From: Catenovulum sp. 2E275
GTDB lineage: Bacteria; Pseudomonadota; Gammaproteobacteria; Enterobacterales; Alteromonadaceae
Direction of reading: 5' to 3'
Assembly: GCF_025515275.1 (NCBI RefSeq)
Contig: NZ_JAOPFU010000031.1
Location: 1 to 53,063 of the forward strand
Length of the DNA: 53,063 nt
Below the pieces are notes generated by a model. That model made no database searches and was not told the origin of the DNA. It saw nothing but the letters and a program-made list of their open reading frames with translations. This document shows, one piece after another, positions 26,404 to 36,730 of the stretch. Position 1 is the first letter of the stretch. Every line of letters begins with the position of its first letter. Position numbers and translations under genes: made by a program.

Positions 26404-29400
26404 TTATGCCGTTATTTTTTGCGCAAAGTCATTTAACATTGAGTCTACCAGTTTGATCCGCTCTCGGGTATCTTCTGCGGTGATATTAAATCTTAATTTA
26501 TCCGGTCCGGCCATTGAATAATATTTAGGCTGTGACTGAATTAACCCAATAATAAAACCTGGGTCGACTTTGGTTTGTTGACTAAATTCTATCACACCCC
26601 CTTTTGGCCCGGCTTCAAGGCGCTTAATGCCCAGTTTGCTTGCCTTGATTCTGAGAGTATTCACTTTAATTAAGTTTTTAGCTGCATCTGGTAAGAGTCC
26701 AAACCGGTCAATTAATTCAACCTGAAAATCATCCAGTTCATCAGCCGTTTTACAGCCTGCTAAACGTTTGTATAAAGATAAACGTAAATTCACATCGGCA
26801 ATATAATCGTCTGGCAGCAGAGCCGGAATTCTAAGTTCAACCTCGGTTTGATTTTGCAGAACATCATCAAGCGACGGTTCTTTACCTTGTTTTAACGCTT
26901 CAACCGCTTGTTCCAGCATATCCATGTATAAACTAAAACCGATAGAACTGATTTGTCCGCTTTGGTCTTCGCCTAATAGCTCACCGGCACCCCGGATCTC
27001 TAAATCGTGAGTTGCCAGCGCAAAACCAGCGCCTAAATCTTCAAGGTTTTCAATTGCGGCTAAGCGTTTTTGAGCATCTTTAGTCATGCGTTTTGGATGC
27101 GGAGTTAATAAATAGGCATAAGCCTGATGATGCGAGCGACCAACCCGGCCTCTTAACTGATGCAGTTGGGCTAAGCCAAAATTATCAGCCCGATCCAAAA
27201 TAATGGTATTGGCAGTTGGAATATCAATGCCGGTTTCAATAATGGTGGTACAAACCAACACATTGTAACGATTGTGGTAAAACTCAGACATAACATGCTC
27301 AAGTTCACGTTCACGCATTTGGCCGTGAGCGACAATCACATTGGCTTCTGGCACAAGCTCTTGTATTTTCTGAGCTGTTTTTTCAATTGTTTCAACTGCA
27401 TTATGCAGAAAATAAACCTGACCACCGCGCATAATTTCACGGGTGATAGCCTCTTTAACCAAATTTTCATCGTATTGGCGAACAAAGGTTTTAACTGCTA
27501 AACGCTTTTTAGGCGGAGTTGCGATAATAGATAAATCGCGCATCCCACTCATGGCCATATTTAAGGTACGCGGAATCGGGGTAGCCGTTAAGGTTAAAAT
27601 ATCTACATCGGCGCGGCGTGATTTAATTAACTCTTTTTGTTTAACCCCAAATCTATGTTCTTCATCGACAATTAATAATCCTAAGTCGGCAAATTGCACA
27701 TCTTTTGACAGTAATTTATGTGTGCCAATAATTATATCGACTTTGCCTTCGGCTAATTGTGCTAATACTGCATTTTGTTCTTTGGCGGTTTTAAAGCGAG
27801 ATAATACTTCAACTTTTACCGGCCAGTCGGCAAATCTGTCTTTAAAGTTTTCGTAATGTTGTTGGGCGAGTAAAGTTGTTGGTACTAACACCGCAACTTG
27901 TTTGCTTTCGTTAATAGCAACATAAGCGGCGCGCATTGCCACTTCGGTTTTACCAAAACCCACATCGCCACAGACCAGACGATCCATTGCATTAGGCGTT
28001 TGCATGTCGGCCAAAACATTTTGAATCGCATTTTGCTGATCTTCGGTTTCTTCAAACGGAAAACCTGCACTAAACTGGCGATAGTTATCTGCATCCAATT
28101 TAAAGGCAAAGCCTGGTTTGGCGCTGCGTCTTGCATAAATATCTAATAAATCGGCAGCGACATCGCGTACTTTTTCTAATGCTTTACGTTTGGCTTTTTC
28201 CCATGCGTCACTGCTCAGTTTATTCAGCGGTGCATTATCGCTTTCTCCACCGGTATAACGGGCGATTAAATGCAGTGACGAAACCGGCACATAGAGTTTT
28301 GAATCAGCGTATTCAAGCGTGACAAACTCAGTTGGTATGCCTCCGGCATCTATGGTTTGCAAACCCTGATAGCGGCCTACACCATGATTAATATGTACAA
28401 CGGCCTGACCATGAGTAAGTTCCGCCAGATTTTTAATGACCGAGTCGGTTGTTGTGACTCCGCCTTTTTTAGTTTTTCGGCTGCGCTGGATAACTCGATT
28501 GCCCAATAATTCGGTTTCGGTTATAAAGGCAATATTTTGCTGATTAATTTTGGCTAAAAAACTGTGCTCTAAATCAGAAACACACACACCAATTTTATCT
28601 GAGCCGGTAATAAAATCTTGAATACTGGTTTGAGTTTTAGGTTTTAGTTTTGCCGGTTTAAGTAGCTCAAGTAAGGTTTCGCGGCGGCCTTGAGATTCGG
28701 TTAAAAATAGAACTCTGTCAGTTTTAGTTTTAATAAAATCTTCAAGTAACGCTGTTGGTTGTTTTAGTTGGGCATTAATCGCAATCTCAGTGATTGCTGC
28801 GGTTTCAAAATTAACTCGTCCTGCTTTTTCTTCTATTGCTTGATTGCTAATTTGTACACGACCAAAGTTTTTAAGCTGAGCAAACAATTCGCTCGGAGTT
28901 AAAAACAATTGATTAGGCGACAAAATTGGACGGCTTTTATCGTATCTGCGGTTTTCGTAACGTTTGCCAACTTCCTGCTGAAAATGTTCAGCGTGAGTTT
29001 GAATATCTTGCGCTAATACTAAGGTGGCATCTTGCGGTAAATAATCAAATAAGCTGGCTGTATCATCAAAAAATAAAGGCAGATAATATTCTATGCCAGC
29101 CGGCATGATTTTTTTACTAACTTGGTAATAAATCGATTCTTTGTCGGTACTTGGCTCAAATTGCTCTCGCCAGTTAAGCCGAAACTTTTCAATTCCGGCT
29201 TCATCTGTTGGAAACTCATGAGCGGGTAATAAATCAATTGCTGCAATTTCTTCGCCGCTGCGTTGTGTTTCTGGATCAAACAGGCGAATTGAGTCTACTT
29301 CATCATCAAAAAAGTCAATTCGGTAAGGGTGCTGGCTACCCATAGGGAATAAGTCTAATAATGAACCACGCACACTAAATTCACCGTGTTCCATTACTTG

Positions 29401-29886
29401 ATCAACCAAACGATAACCAGCTTTGCTTAATTTGTCGCGCATTTGCTGAATATCGGTTTTTTCATTTTTATTCAGCATTAATGTGTATTGTTGCATAAAA
29501 CTGGTGGGCGCTAGTTTCATTAATAGCGTATTAACTGCAACTACAAACACGCCAGATTTTTGCTGGAGTTTATTTAAGGTATGTAAGCGCTGCGAAATAA
29601 TATCTTGATGCGGTGAGAATGTATCATAGGCCAGTGTTTCCCAGTCAGGGAAAAAATACGCGCCAATTTTTTCATCTGCCAGTAAAGAGTCAATCTCTGA
29701 CCAGAGTTTAAGTGCGCTGCTGGTATCTTGTGTGATTAATAAAACCGGTGAAGTTTGAGCCAATGCTAATTGGCTGATCGCCAATGCCGGACTGCTTCCG
29801 TGTAACTGACCCCAGCGGATCAAATCGGCTGTTTTATTGGTTTTGGTTTTAGGTGCGGTTGGAGTTAATAATTCACAAGTTGCCAT
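26404..29886 (-). CDS. mfd: Transcription-repair coupling factor Mfd
   Basis: This DNA translocase removes RNA polymerase stalled at lesions and recruits UvrA. From ATG 29886 it has 1160 aa, the normal length; the 16 extra codons from a TTG at 29934 are unlikely to be used. The N-terminal UvrB-like region contains EHGEFSVRGSLLDLFPMG. The CarD-like polymerase-interacting domain has HINHGVGRYQGL. The motor has Walker A GDVGFGKT (640-647), DEEH box VDEEHRFG, LTATPIPRTL and QLRGRVGRSHHQAY. The C-terminal TRCF domain is present. It is followed directly by csiV and is divergent from the ethylene-receptor-like cyclase. Confidence 0.97.
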   Translation of the reverse strand: MATCELLTPTAPKTKTNKTADLIRWGQLHGSSPALAISQLALAQTSPVLLITQDTSSALKLWSEIDSLLADEKIGAYFFPDWETLAYDTFSPHQDIISQRLHTLNKLQQKSGVFVVAVNTLLMKLAPTSFMQQYTLMLNKNEKTDIQQMRDKLSKAGYRLVDQVMEHGEFSVRGSLLDLFPMGSQHPYRIDFFDDEVDSIRLFDPETQRSGEEIAAIDLLPAHEFPTDEAGIEKFRLNWREQFEPSTDKESIYYQVSKKIMPAGIEYYLPLFFDDTASLFDYLPQDATLVLAQDIQTHAEHFQQEVGKRYENRRYDKSRPILSPNQLFLTPSELFAQLKNFGRVQISNQAIEEKAGRVNFETAAITEIAINAQLKQPTALLEDFIKTKTDRVLFLTESQGRRETLLELLKPAKLKPKTQTSIQDFITGSDKIGVCVSDLEHSFLAKINQQNIAFITETELLGNRVIQRSRKTKKGGVTTTDSVIKNLAELTHGQAVVHINHGVGRYQGLQTIDAGGIPTEFVTLEYADSKLYVPVSSLHLIARYTGGESDNAPLNKLSSDAWEKAKRKALEKVRDVAADLLDIYARRSAKPGFAFKLDADNYRQFSAGFPFEETEDQQNAIQNVLADMQTPNAMDRLVCGDVGFGKTEVAMRAAYVAINESKQVAVLVPTTLLAQQHYENFKDRFADWPVKVEVLSRFKTAKEQNAVLAQLAEGKVDIIIGTHKLLSKDVQFADLGLLIVDEEHRFGVKQKELIKSRRADVDILTLTATPIPRTLNMAMSGMRDLSIIATPPKKRLAVKTFVRQYDENLVKEAITREIMRGGQVYFLHNAVETIEKTAQKIQELVPEANVIVAHGQMRERELEHVMSEFYHNRYNVLVCTTIIETGIDIPTANTIILDRADNFGLAQLHQLRGRVGRSHHQAYAYLLTPHPKRMTKDAQKRLAAIENLEDLGAGFALATHDLEIRGAGELLGEDQSGQISSIGFSLYMDMLEQAVEALKQGKEPSLDDVLQNQTEVELRIPALLPDDYIADVNLRLSLYKRLAGCKTADELDDFQVELIDRFGLLPDAAKNLIKVNTLRIKASKLGIKRLEAGPKGGVIEFSQQTKVDPGFIIGLIQSQPKYYSMAGPDKLRFNITAEDTRERIKLVDSMLNDFAQKITA

Positions 29887-30103
29887 GCAATAAAAGATAT
29901 TTTGTCTATTTAACTGTGGCGTTAGTTTAATCAAGTTTGTTAATAAAGGCTATTTTAATCAAAAAATTCAATAGCAAATAGCCGATTTAAGCTTTTAGGT
30001 TTATGCTTAATTAACCCCTTATTTTAATCAAAGATAGACATGATCAGGCATAGGTAAAGTCAATATAGATAGCTTGGGTATATAAGCTTAAATGGAGGTT
30101 TGA

Positions 30104-31072
30104 ATGCTGGATATTATAACTGATGGTAGTTTGATGCCACATGGTCATTGTTTATTATGGCGCTGGGATTTACTTTTTTTACATGTAGTTGGTGATTTTT
30201 TAACTGTACTTGCATACGGGTTAATTCCTTTTGCAATTGTTTATTTTGTTTATAAAAGAACAGATATTAAATTTAACTGGTTGATTGTTTTATTTGCCGG
30301 ATTTATTGCTTTTTGTGGAATGACTCACCTAGTGGGTCTAATTAATGTATGGCATGGCTATTATTTTATTGAAGGAATAGTTAAATTTTTGACCGGTATT
30401 ATCTCAATTACCACCGCTTATATGCTGTGGCGATTAATGCCGCAATTATTGACCATCCCAAGTCTTGAAATGCTACAACAGCGTAACGTTGAACTTGAGC
30501 GTGTGAAAAAAGAACTAGAGGATATTAATAAAACACTTGAAGAAAAAGTGAAATTAAGAACGATTGAGCTCGAGATTCAAGCTAATACAGATCCGGTAAC
30601 AGGTATCGAAAGCCGCCATGCTATTATGGAAATTTTAGAAAATAATTTTAACCATCATACCCGATATAACCGAATATTTTCTGTTTTAATGATAGATATT
30701 GATCATTTCAAACAAGTTAATGATAATTTTGGACATCAAACCGGTGATAAAATATTGTATGCTGTTGCACAGTGTATTAAACAAAGTTGTCGTCTTACCG
30801 ATTATGTGGGTCGTTATGGTGGTGAAGAGTTTTTGGTCATATTACCTGAAACAGATAGTATTGGTGCGCAATATTTAGCTGAACGAATTCGTACTTGTGT
30901 AGCTGAGTTGGAACTATCGATAGCGCAAAGAGTCACTTGTAGTATTGGAATATCTAGCATGCAAAAGGGGTTAATCCAGGCTACCGTTATTAAAAACGCA
31001 GATGAAGCTTTATACCAAGCTAAACGAACAGGGCGAAACAGAGTGAAAGTTTACACACCAAGTGATGAATAA
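30104..31072 (+). CDS. Diguanylate cyclase with ethylene-receptor-like membrane domain
   Basis: This 322-aa membrane protein probably makes cyclic-di-GMP in response to a small ligand. Three helices (about 24-50, 57-82, 88-112) match the ethylene-binding domain of plant ETR1. With a constant offset of +6, the ETR1 residues Asp25, Ala31, Tyr32, Ile35, Pro36, Ile62, Cys65 and His69 correspond to Asp31, Ala37, Tyr38, Ile41, Pro42, Ile68, Cys71 and His75. Cys and His are the Cu(I) ligands. A coiled coil (120-160) links to a GGDEF domain with GGEEF at 239-243 and an RxxD site (RLTD, 230-233), so it looks active and product-inhibited. GGAGG at 30094-30098 supports the start. Ethylene or another copper-bound ligand is inferred. 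Confidence 0.9.
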   Translation: MLDIITDGSLMPHGHCLLWRWDLLFLHVVGDFLTVLAYGLIPFAIVYFVYKRTDIKFNWLIVLFAGFIAFCGMTHLVGLINVWHGYYFIEGIVKFLTGIISITTAYMLWRLMPQLLTIPSLEMLQQRNVELERVKKELEDINKTLEEKVKLRTIELEIQANTDPVTGIESRHAIMEILENNFNHHTRYNRIFSVLMIDIDHFKQVNDNFGHQTGDKILYAVAQCIKQSCRLTDYVGRYGGEEFLVILPETDSIGAQYLAERIRTCVAELELSIAQRVTCSIGISSMQKGLIQATVIKNADEALYQAKRTGRNRVKVYTPSDE

Positions 31073-31180
31073 ATATTCTTTAATATTTAATAATTATTTT
31101 TTGTGTGAATTCTGATTTTGCAGTTACACTATACCCAATTCAAATTTGCTCCCCCTATTAAATATAAAGGAGAAACTTAA

Positions 31181-32398
31181 ATGTCTGAACAAACTGTGAC
31201 GCGAGCTACCTTTGATGAGGTTATGCTGCCAAATTATTCCCCTTTGCAAATGATTCCGGTTAAAGGATTAGGCTCACACGTATGGGATCAGGAAGGACGC
31301 GAATATATAGATTTTTCAGGCGGTATCGCGGTTAATTGTTTAGGCCATTGTCACCCAGCTTTAGTATCGGCAATTAATGAGCAAAGCCAAAAGCTTTGGC
31401 ATGTCAGTAATATTTGGACAAATGAACCTGCATTACAGTTAGCTCAAAAATTAGTCGATTCGACTTTTGCCGACAAAGTATTTTTTTGTAACTCTGGCGC
31501 AGAGGCAAATGAAGCAGCATTAAAACTGGCGCGTCGTTATGCGCTTGAAAAATTTGGTGCAGAAAAAGATCAAATAATCGCATTTAAACAAAGCTTTCAT
31601 GGCCGTACATTATTTACCGTAACTGCGGGTGGTCAGCCTGCTTATTCTGACGGGTTTGGTCCAAAACCGGGTGCCATTGATCATGCTGTTTATAATGATT
31701 TATCATCGTTAGAGGCATTAATATCAGACAAAACCTGCGCCGTTATTTTAGAGCCTATGTTAGGTGAGGGCGGTGTTACCCCAGCAACTGAAAGCTTTAT
31801 TAAAGGTGTGCGTGAGTTATGTAATAAACATAATGCGCTTATGATTTTAGATGAAGTTCAAACGGGTTTTGGTCGTACTGGTCATTTATATATGTATCAG
31901 GCGTATGGCGTAACGCCAGACATTCTGTCTTCAGCTAAATCGTTAGGTGGTGGTTTTCCAATTGGGGCAATTTTAACCACTAACGAAGTTGGTCAGCATT
32001 TAAAATTTGGTACTCACGGTACAACTTATGGTGGTAATCCACTGGGCTGCGCGATTGCTGGTGCTGCGTTTGATGTGATTAATACCGAAGCGGTTTTAAG
32101 CGGCATTATGCAAAGAGAGCAAATGTTTCGTGAACATTTAACTGCGATTAATGAAAAATACAATGTATTTTCTGAAATTCGAGGTCAAGGTTTGTTGTTA
32201 GGTGCAGTGATGAATGAAGCGCATCAAGGTCAAGCACGCGAATTTATGGCTGCTGCATTAGAGCAAGGTTTAATGGTGCTAGTTGCTGGGGCGAATGTAG
32301 TTAGATTTGCGCCTGCATTAGTGATTGAACCTCAGGATATTGCAGATGGTTTGGCTCGTTTTGAAAAAGCCGTTGCTAGAGTGGTTGCTGCTGGTTAA
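31181..32398 (+). CDS. argD: Acetylornithine/succinylornithine aminotransferase (class III PLP)
   Basis: This 405-aa enzyme is a pyridoxal-phosphate aminotransferase for N-acetyl- or N-succinyl-ornithine. [35 protein letters not shown] and the Schiff-base lysine in [11 protein letters not shown] are all present. AAGGAG lies before the ATG. Without other arg or ast genes next to it, biosynthetic ArgD and catabolic AstC cannot be separated; many Gammaproteobacteria use one enzyme for both. It is a single-gene unit with its own terminator. Confidence 0.88.
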   Translation: MSEQTVTRATFDEVMLPNYSPLQMIPVKGLGSHVWDQEGREYIDFSGGIAVNCLGHCHPALVSAINEQSQKLWHVSNIWTNEPALQLAQKLVDSTFADKVFFCNSGAEANEAALKLARRYALEKFGAEKDQIIAFKQSFHGRTLFTVTAGGQPAYSDGFGPKPGAIDHAVYNDLSSLEALISDKTCAVILEPMLGEGGVTPATESFIKGVRELCNKHNALMILDEVQTGFGRTGHLYMYQAYGVTPDILSSAKSLGGGFPIGAILTTNEVGQHLKFGTHGTTYGGNPLGCAIAGAAFDVINTEAVLSGIMQREQMFREHLTAINEKYNVFSEIRGQGLLLGAVMNEAHQGQAREFMAAALEQGLMVLVAGANVVRFAPALVIEPQDIADGLARFEKAVARVVAAG

Positions 32399-32400
32399 GT

Positions 32401-32444
32401 AGATAATGCAGCATTTGCTTTTTAAAGTGCTGCATTATCTTTTA
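32401..32444 (+). terminator. Rho-independent terminator after the aminotransferase gene
   Basis: AGATAATGCAGCA (32401-32413) pairs perfectly with TGCTGCATTATCT (32428-32440) over 13 bp, with a 14-nt loop and a following TTTT tract. Confidence 0.88.
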
Positions 32445-32580
32445 AAATTGAAATGAATTGATTCCTCGTTAAAATCTAAAAAAATCTCATTTTTAAGCTG
32501 AATTTATTACAAGTCAAAAAGCCCTGCTTTGTGCTATCCTTAGCCCACATTTTTGATTACTTTCTTATCCATATCATCAA

Positions 32581-33285
32581 ATGACAAACTCTAAAATTGC
32601 CATTATTGGCGCAATGGAACAGGAAGTTGCGATTTTGCGCGGGCAACTCGACAACTTACACACAGAAGAACACGGTCCTTGTAAAATTTATACCGGCATA
32701 TTAGCCGGACATGAAGTGGTATTAGTGCAAAGCGGGGTAGGTAAAACTGCCGCGGCTATGGCCACCACTTTGCTGCTGGACAATCATAAACCCGATTTCG
32801 TATTAAACACTGGCTCGGCTGGTGGTTTTGCCAGTGAACTCAATGTAGGTGATTTAGTGATTTCTAATCAGGTGCGTCATCACGATGTTGATTTAACTGC
32901 ATTTGGTTTTGAAATTGGGCAGGGTTTTGGTTTTCCTGCGGCTTTTGAATCTGATCCGGCATTAATTGAAAGGGCGCAAAAAGCGGCTGCTCAGCAAACC
33001 GATTTACAAACCAAAGTGGGTTTAATCTGCTCCGGTGATAGCTTTATGGCATGCCCTGAAAAAGTGGCAATGGCTCGGCAGCATTTTCCACAGATGATAG
33101 CTGTGGAAATGGAAGCGGCGGCTATTGCCCAAATTTGCGCACAATTTAAGACACCGTTTGTTGTGGTTAGAGCGTTATCTGATATCGCCGGTAAAGAGTC
33201 GCACGGTAGTTTTGAAAGCTTTTTAGAGCAAGCTGCTAAACACTCATCTCAGCTAGTGGTTGATTTTATCAGGTTAGGTGAGTGA
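32581..33285 (+). CDS. mtnN: 5'-methylthioadenosine/S-adenosylhomocysteine nucleosidase
   Basis: This 234-aa cytoplasmic enzyme removes adenine from methylthioadenosine and S-adenosylhomocysteine. IAIIGAMEQEV at the N terminus, LNTGSAGGF, the EMEAAAIAQ catalytic region and VVRALSDIAGKES (Asp general acid) match MtnN/Pfs, and the length is normal (E. coli 232). Its stop overlaps the start of the next gene by 3 bases (GTGA), indicating translational coupling. It opens a run of four genes concerned with SAM by-products. Confidence 0.96.
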   Translation: MTNSKIAIIGAMEQEVAILRGQLDNLHTEEHGPCKIYTGILAGHEVVLVQSGVGKTAAAMATTLLLDNHKPDFVLNTGSAGGFASELNVGDLVISNQVRHHDVDLTAFGFEIGQGFGFPAAFESDPALIERAQKAAAQQTDLQTKVGLICSGDSFMACPEKVAMARQHFPQMIAVEMEAAAIAQICAQFKTPFVVVRALSDIAGKESHGSFESFLEQAAKHSSQLVVDFIRLGE

Positions 33286-34262
33286 CAGAACTGTTAGCTA
33301 ACCTGCCAGATTTTCCAGACTATGTTATCAGAGTCCTGATTTTATTTGTGGCTTTGGTGCTGGACTGGAAATTACCGATTAGTGATAAATATCATCCGGT
33401 TTATTTTTTTCGTCAGGTGGTGGAGCGGCTGGCGGATAAAGTGCATCCAGATCCCAAACGACATAAAAGTCAGCTACAAATATCCGGCACATTGGCATTA
33501 ATCTCAGCTATTTTGCCTGTGATGATTATTTTGTATTTATTTATGCCTTTGGTTGAGGTGAGCTGGTTTATCGACATTATTGTGGTTTGGGTATGTTTAA
33601 GTTATCAGCACTGTGCTTTGGCACATCAGAAAATTGCACAAGCTTTATTTAAAGGCAAAAAATACCTAGCGCGTGACAGGTTATCTGACTGGGTACTAAG
33701 AGACACAGATAATTTATCTGAGCTTGGAATTGTTAAAGCCAGTATTGAAAATCAGGTATTACGCTCCGGTTATTTTTATCACGCGATTATTTTCTGGTAT
33801 TTATTAGCCGGCCCCGTGTTTGTTTTAGGTTTTAGGTTATTACTGGAATTAAATCAAAGCTGGAATGCTAAACAAGCAAGGTTTTTCCATTTTGCTCAAC
33901 CCACTAAATGGCTACTGCATATTTTAGCTTGGTTGCCACTGCGACTATTTGCATTATCGCTGTGTTTAAACTGGCAACAACTTAAACAAGTGATTAAATT
34001 AAATGCTAAAAACTGGCGCTTTAGTAATAGTTTAGCGGCTTTGGCTGCCGCTAGTATTTGTTTAAAAGTGCAGTTAGGTGGCGCGGTTAGTTATGCCTCA
34101 GTTAAACTCAGGCGAGTTCAGCTTACTCAGTATCGTTTGGCAAAAGCCGCTGATATTGGGCAAATAGATAAGTTTTTACGCCGATCTGCGCGGATTTGGC
34201 TGATAATTATTGTAATTAGCGCCAGCCTCGTTATGATCTGGCACCATTATTTTTCATCGTAA
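33282..34262 (+). CDS. CobD/CbiB-family membrane protein
   Basis: This 326-aa protein resembles CobD/CbiB, which attaches aminopropanol to adenosylcobyric acid in cobalamin synthesis. SDKYHPVYFFRQVVERLADKV near residue 35 corresponds to the family's N-terminal HPV motif, and three or more membrane helices are present. The start is GTG 33282, overlapping the mtnN stop. No other cobalamin genes are in the window, and it lies between mtnN and adenosine kinase. It may be a diverged family member with a different job, or a salvage step in a strain with scattered B12 genes. Confidence 0.65.
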   Translation: MTELLANLPDFPDYVIRVLILFVALVLDWKLPISDKYHPVYFFRQVVERLADKVHPDPKRHKSQLQISGTLALISAILPVMIILYLFMPLVEVSWFIDIIVVWVCLSYQHCALAHQKIAQALFKGKKYLARDRLSDWVLRDTDNLSELGIVKASIENQVLRSGYFYHAIIFWYLLAGPVFVLGFRLLLELNQSWNAKQARFFHFAQPTKWLLHILAWLPLRLFALSLCLNWQQLKQVIKLNAKNWRFSNSLAALAAASICLKVQLGGAVSYASVKLRRVQLTQYRLAKAADIGQIDKFLRRSARIWLIIIVISASLVMIWHHYFSS

Positions 34263-34277
34263 AATTTAGGTTTTTAC

Positions 34278-35276
34278 ATGCGTAAATATCAGGTATATGG
34301 CTTAGGGAATGCCCTGGTCGATCAAGAATTTGAAGTAACAAACGAATTTTTAGCCGTTAATAATATTGAAAAAGGCTTAATGACTTTGCTGGACGAAGCT
34401 CAGCATATTGAATTACTCAATAATTTAACTAAAGAGTTTGGTTTAATTAAGCGCGTTGGCGGTGGCTCAGCGGCAAATAGCATGGTTGCCATTTCACAAT
34501 TTGGTGGTTCAACTTTTTATGCATGTAAAGTTGGCGATGATGAAACGGGTGAGTTTTATTCGCAAAACTTAAAACAAGCGGGTGTACATAATCGGGTGTC
34601 TGAACTTAACTTAACCGGCCAAACCGGTAAATGCATGGTTATGGTAACGCCTGACGCTGAAAGAACCATGAATACCTATTTAGGGATTACCGCTGATTTA
34701 TCTGAAAACGAATTATTTATCGATGAGTTGGCTGATGCCGATTATTTGTATATTGAAGGTTATTTAGTGCCTTCTGATACGGCCAGAGCAGCAATTGCAG
34801 CGGCCAAACAACAAGCTAAAGCCAATGGCTGCAAAATTGCGATGACTTTTTCTGATCCGTCAATGGTTAAATATTTTAAAGACGGTGTTGATGAAGCATT
34901 AGGTACTGATCCAATCGACCTTTTATTCTGTAATGAAGAAGAAGCATTAACTTTTACCGGTGAAACAGAATTAGGCAAAGCGGCACAAATTTTATTAACC
35001 CGCGCTAAACAGGTTGCGGTTACGCGTGGGGCAAATGGCGCCAGTATTTATAGTGCCAACGAGGTGGTATCTGTTGAATCACCAAAAGTAACTGCGGTAG
35101 ATACTAACGGTGCAGGCGATATGTTTGCCGGTGCATATTTATATGCAATTAGCCGTGGCTGGACTGTTGAAAAAGCAGCAAAATTAGCTTGTGCTTCAGC
35201 CGCCAAAGTAGTTACTCAATTTGGCCCAAGAATTAGCCAAACCGAACAGCAAAACTTATTGGCTGAATTTAACTAA
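34278..35276 (+). CDS. Adenosine kinase (PfkB/ribokinase family)
   Basis: This 332-aa sugar/nucleoside kinase has the two PfkB signatures: the N-terminal KRVGGGSAANSM, and VDTNGAGDMFAGAYL with the catalytic Asp in the anion hole. Closest in pattern are bacterial adenosine kinases that phosphorylate adenosine to AMP. The context agrees: the next gene, ahcY, releases adenosine from S-adenosylhomocysteine, and its removal pulls that reversible reaction forward. It starts 15 bp after the CobD/CbiB-like gene. Confidence 0.85.
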   Translation: MRKYQVYGLGNALVDQEFEVTNEFLAVNNIEKGLMTLLDEAQHIELLNNLTKEFGLIKRVGGGSAANSMVAISQFGGSTFYACKVGDDETGEFYSQNLKQAGVHNRVSELNLTGQTGKCMVMVTPDAERTMNTYLGITADLSENELFIDELADADYLYIEGYLVPSDTARAAIAAAKQQAKANGCKIAMTFSDPSMVKYFKDGVDEALGTDPIDLLFCNEEEALTFTGETELGKAAQILLTRAKQVAVTRGANGASIYSANEVVSVESPKVTAVDTNGAGDMFAGAYLYAISRGWTVEKAAKLACASAAKVVTQFGPRISQTEQQNLLAEFN

Positions 35277-35349
35277 ATTTGCGTTTGGTTAAACTGCCAA
35301 CCCTATATGAACCAATTTAAATTGATTTGATATTTTGGAGCAAGACTCA

Positions 35350-36714
35350 ATGACTGATTATAAAGTAGCGGATATTAACTTAGCGGATTATGGCCGCAAA
35401 GAATTACGCATCGCAGAAAGTGAAATGCCGGCTTTAATGGCAATTCGTGCTAAATACCGCGATGAGCAACCTTTAAAAGGTGCAAAAATCTTAGGTTGTA
35501 TTCACATGACAATTCAAACGGGTGTATTAATTGAAACTCTGGTTGAATTAGGTGCAGAAGTTCGCTGGTCGTCTTGTAATATTTTCTCAACTCAGGATCA
35601 TGCTGCTGCTGCTATTGCTGCCGCTGGCGTACCTGTGTTTGCATGGAAAGGCGAAACAGAAGAAGAATACGTTTGGTGTATCGAGCAAACCATTAATAAA
35701 GATGGCAAGCCTTGGGATGCAAATATGGTATTAGATGATGGTGGCGATTTAACTGAAATTCTTCATAAAAACTATCCTCAATTATTAGAAAATATCCACG
35801 GTATTACCGAAGAAACCACAACCGGTGTTCACCGTTTACAAGAAATGTTAGCTAACGGTGAATTAAAAGTACCAGCTATCAATGTAAATGACTCAGTAAC
35901 TAAGTCTAAAAACGATAACAAATATGGTTGTCGTCATAGCTTAAATGATGCGATTAAACGCGGTACAGACCACTTATTATCAGGTAAAAAAGCATTGGTA
36001 ATTGGCTACGGTGATGTGGGTAAAGGTTCTGCTCAAAGTTTACGTCAAGAAGGTATGGTAGTATCTGTTACTGAAGCCGATCCGATTTGTGCAATGCAAG
36101 CTTGTATGGACGGTTACGAAGTCGTTTCTACTTATAACAATGGTATTAACACGGGTAAATTAGAAGATATTAATACTGCACTATTAGCTAAAACAGACTT
36201 AATTGTTACAACAACAGGTAACTATAATGTATGTGACGCTAACGTATTACAAGCATTAAAGGCGGGCGCGGTAGTTTGTAATATCGGTCACTTTGATAAC
36301 GAAATTGATACTGCATTTATGCGTAAAAACTGGCGCTGGGACGAAGTTAAACCACAAGTTCATCAGGTTTATCGTAGCGATAGCGAAGACGATTTCTTAA
36401 TTTTATTATCAGAAGGCCGCTTAGTGAACTTAGGTAATGCAACGGGTCACCCATCTCGTATTATGGATGGTTCTTTTGCTAACCAAGTTTTAGCTCAAAT
36501 TCACTTATTTGGCGCTAAATTTGCCGATTTACCAGCCGAAGAAAAAGCAGCCGCAATCACGGTTGAAGTATTACCTAAGCAATTAGATGAAGAAGTGGCT
36601 GCTTACATGGTTAAAGGATTTGGCGGCGTTATTACTCAGTTAACACCAGAGCAAGCTAAATATATTGGTGTTAAAGTTGAAGGCCCATTTAAGCCAGAAA
36701 CTTACAGATACTAA
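35350..36714 (+). CDS. ahcY: Adenosylhomocysteinase
   Basis: This 454-aa NAD-dependent enzyme hydrolyses S-adenosylhomocysteine to homocysteine and adenosine. [20 protein letters not shown], the NAD site [10 protein letters not shown], and the C-terminal KPETYRY ending are diagnostic. ATG 35350 is preferred: GGAG lies 10-13 bases upstream, whereas an upstream TTG (35335) overlaps that site. It closes the mtnN-cobD-like-adenosine kinase-ahcY run. I looked for an SAH riboswitch in the 73-bp spacer and did not see one. Confidence 0.97.
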   Translation: MTDYKVADINLADYGRKELRIAESEMPALMAIRAKYRDEQPLKGAKILGCIHMTIQTGVLIETLVELGAEVRWSSCNIFSTQDHAAAAIAAAGVPVFAWKGETEEEYVWCIEQTINKDGKPWDANMVLDDGGDLTEILHKNYPQLLENIHGITEETTTGVHRLQEMLANGELKVPAINVNDSVTKSKNDNKYGCRHSLNDAIKRGTDHLLSGKKALVIGYGDVGKGSAQSLRQEGMVVSVTEADPICAMQACMDGYEVVSTYNNGINTGKLEDINTALLAKTDLIVTTTGNYNVCDANVLQALKAGAVVCNIGHFDNEIDTAFMRKNWRWDEVKPQVHQVYRSDSEDDFLILLSEGRLVNLGNATGHPSRIMDGSFANQVLAQIHLFGAKFADLPAEEKAAAITVEVLPKQLDEEVAAYMVKGFGGVITQLTPEQAKYIGVKVEGPFKPETYRY

Positions 36715-36730
36715 AATAACAGCTTGGATT

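Noticed and set aside
35277-35349. SAH riboswitch before ahcY
   Set aside because: The 73-bp spacer is AT-rich and shows no pseudoknot-like stems.
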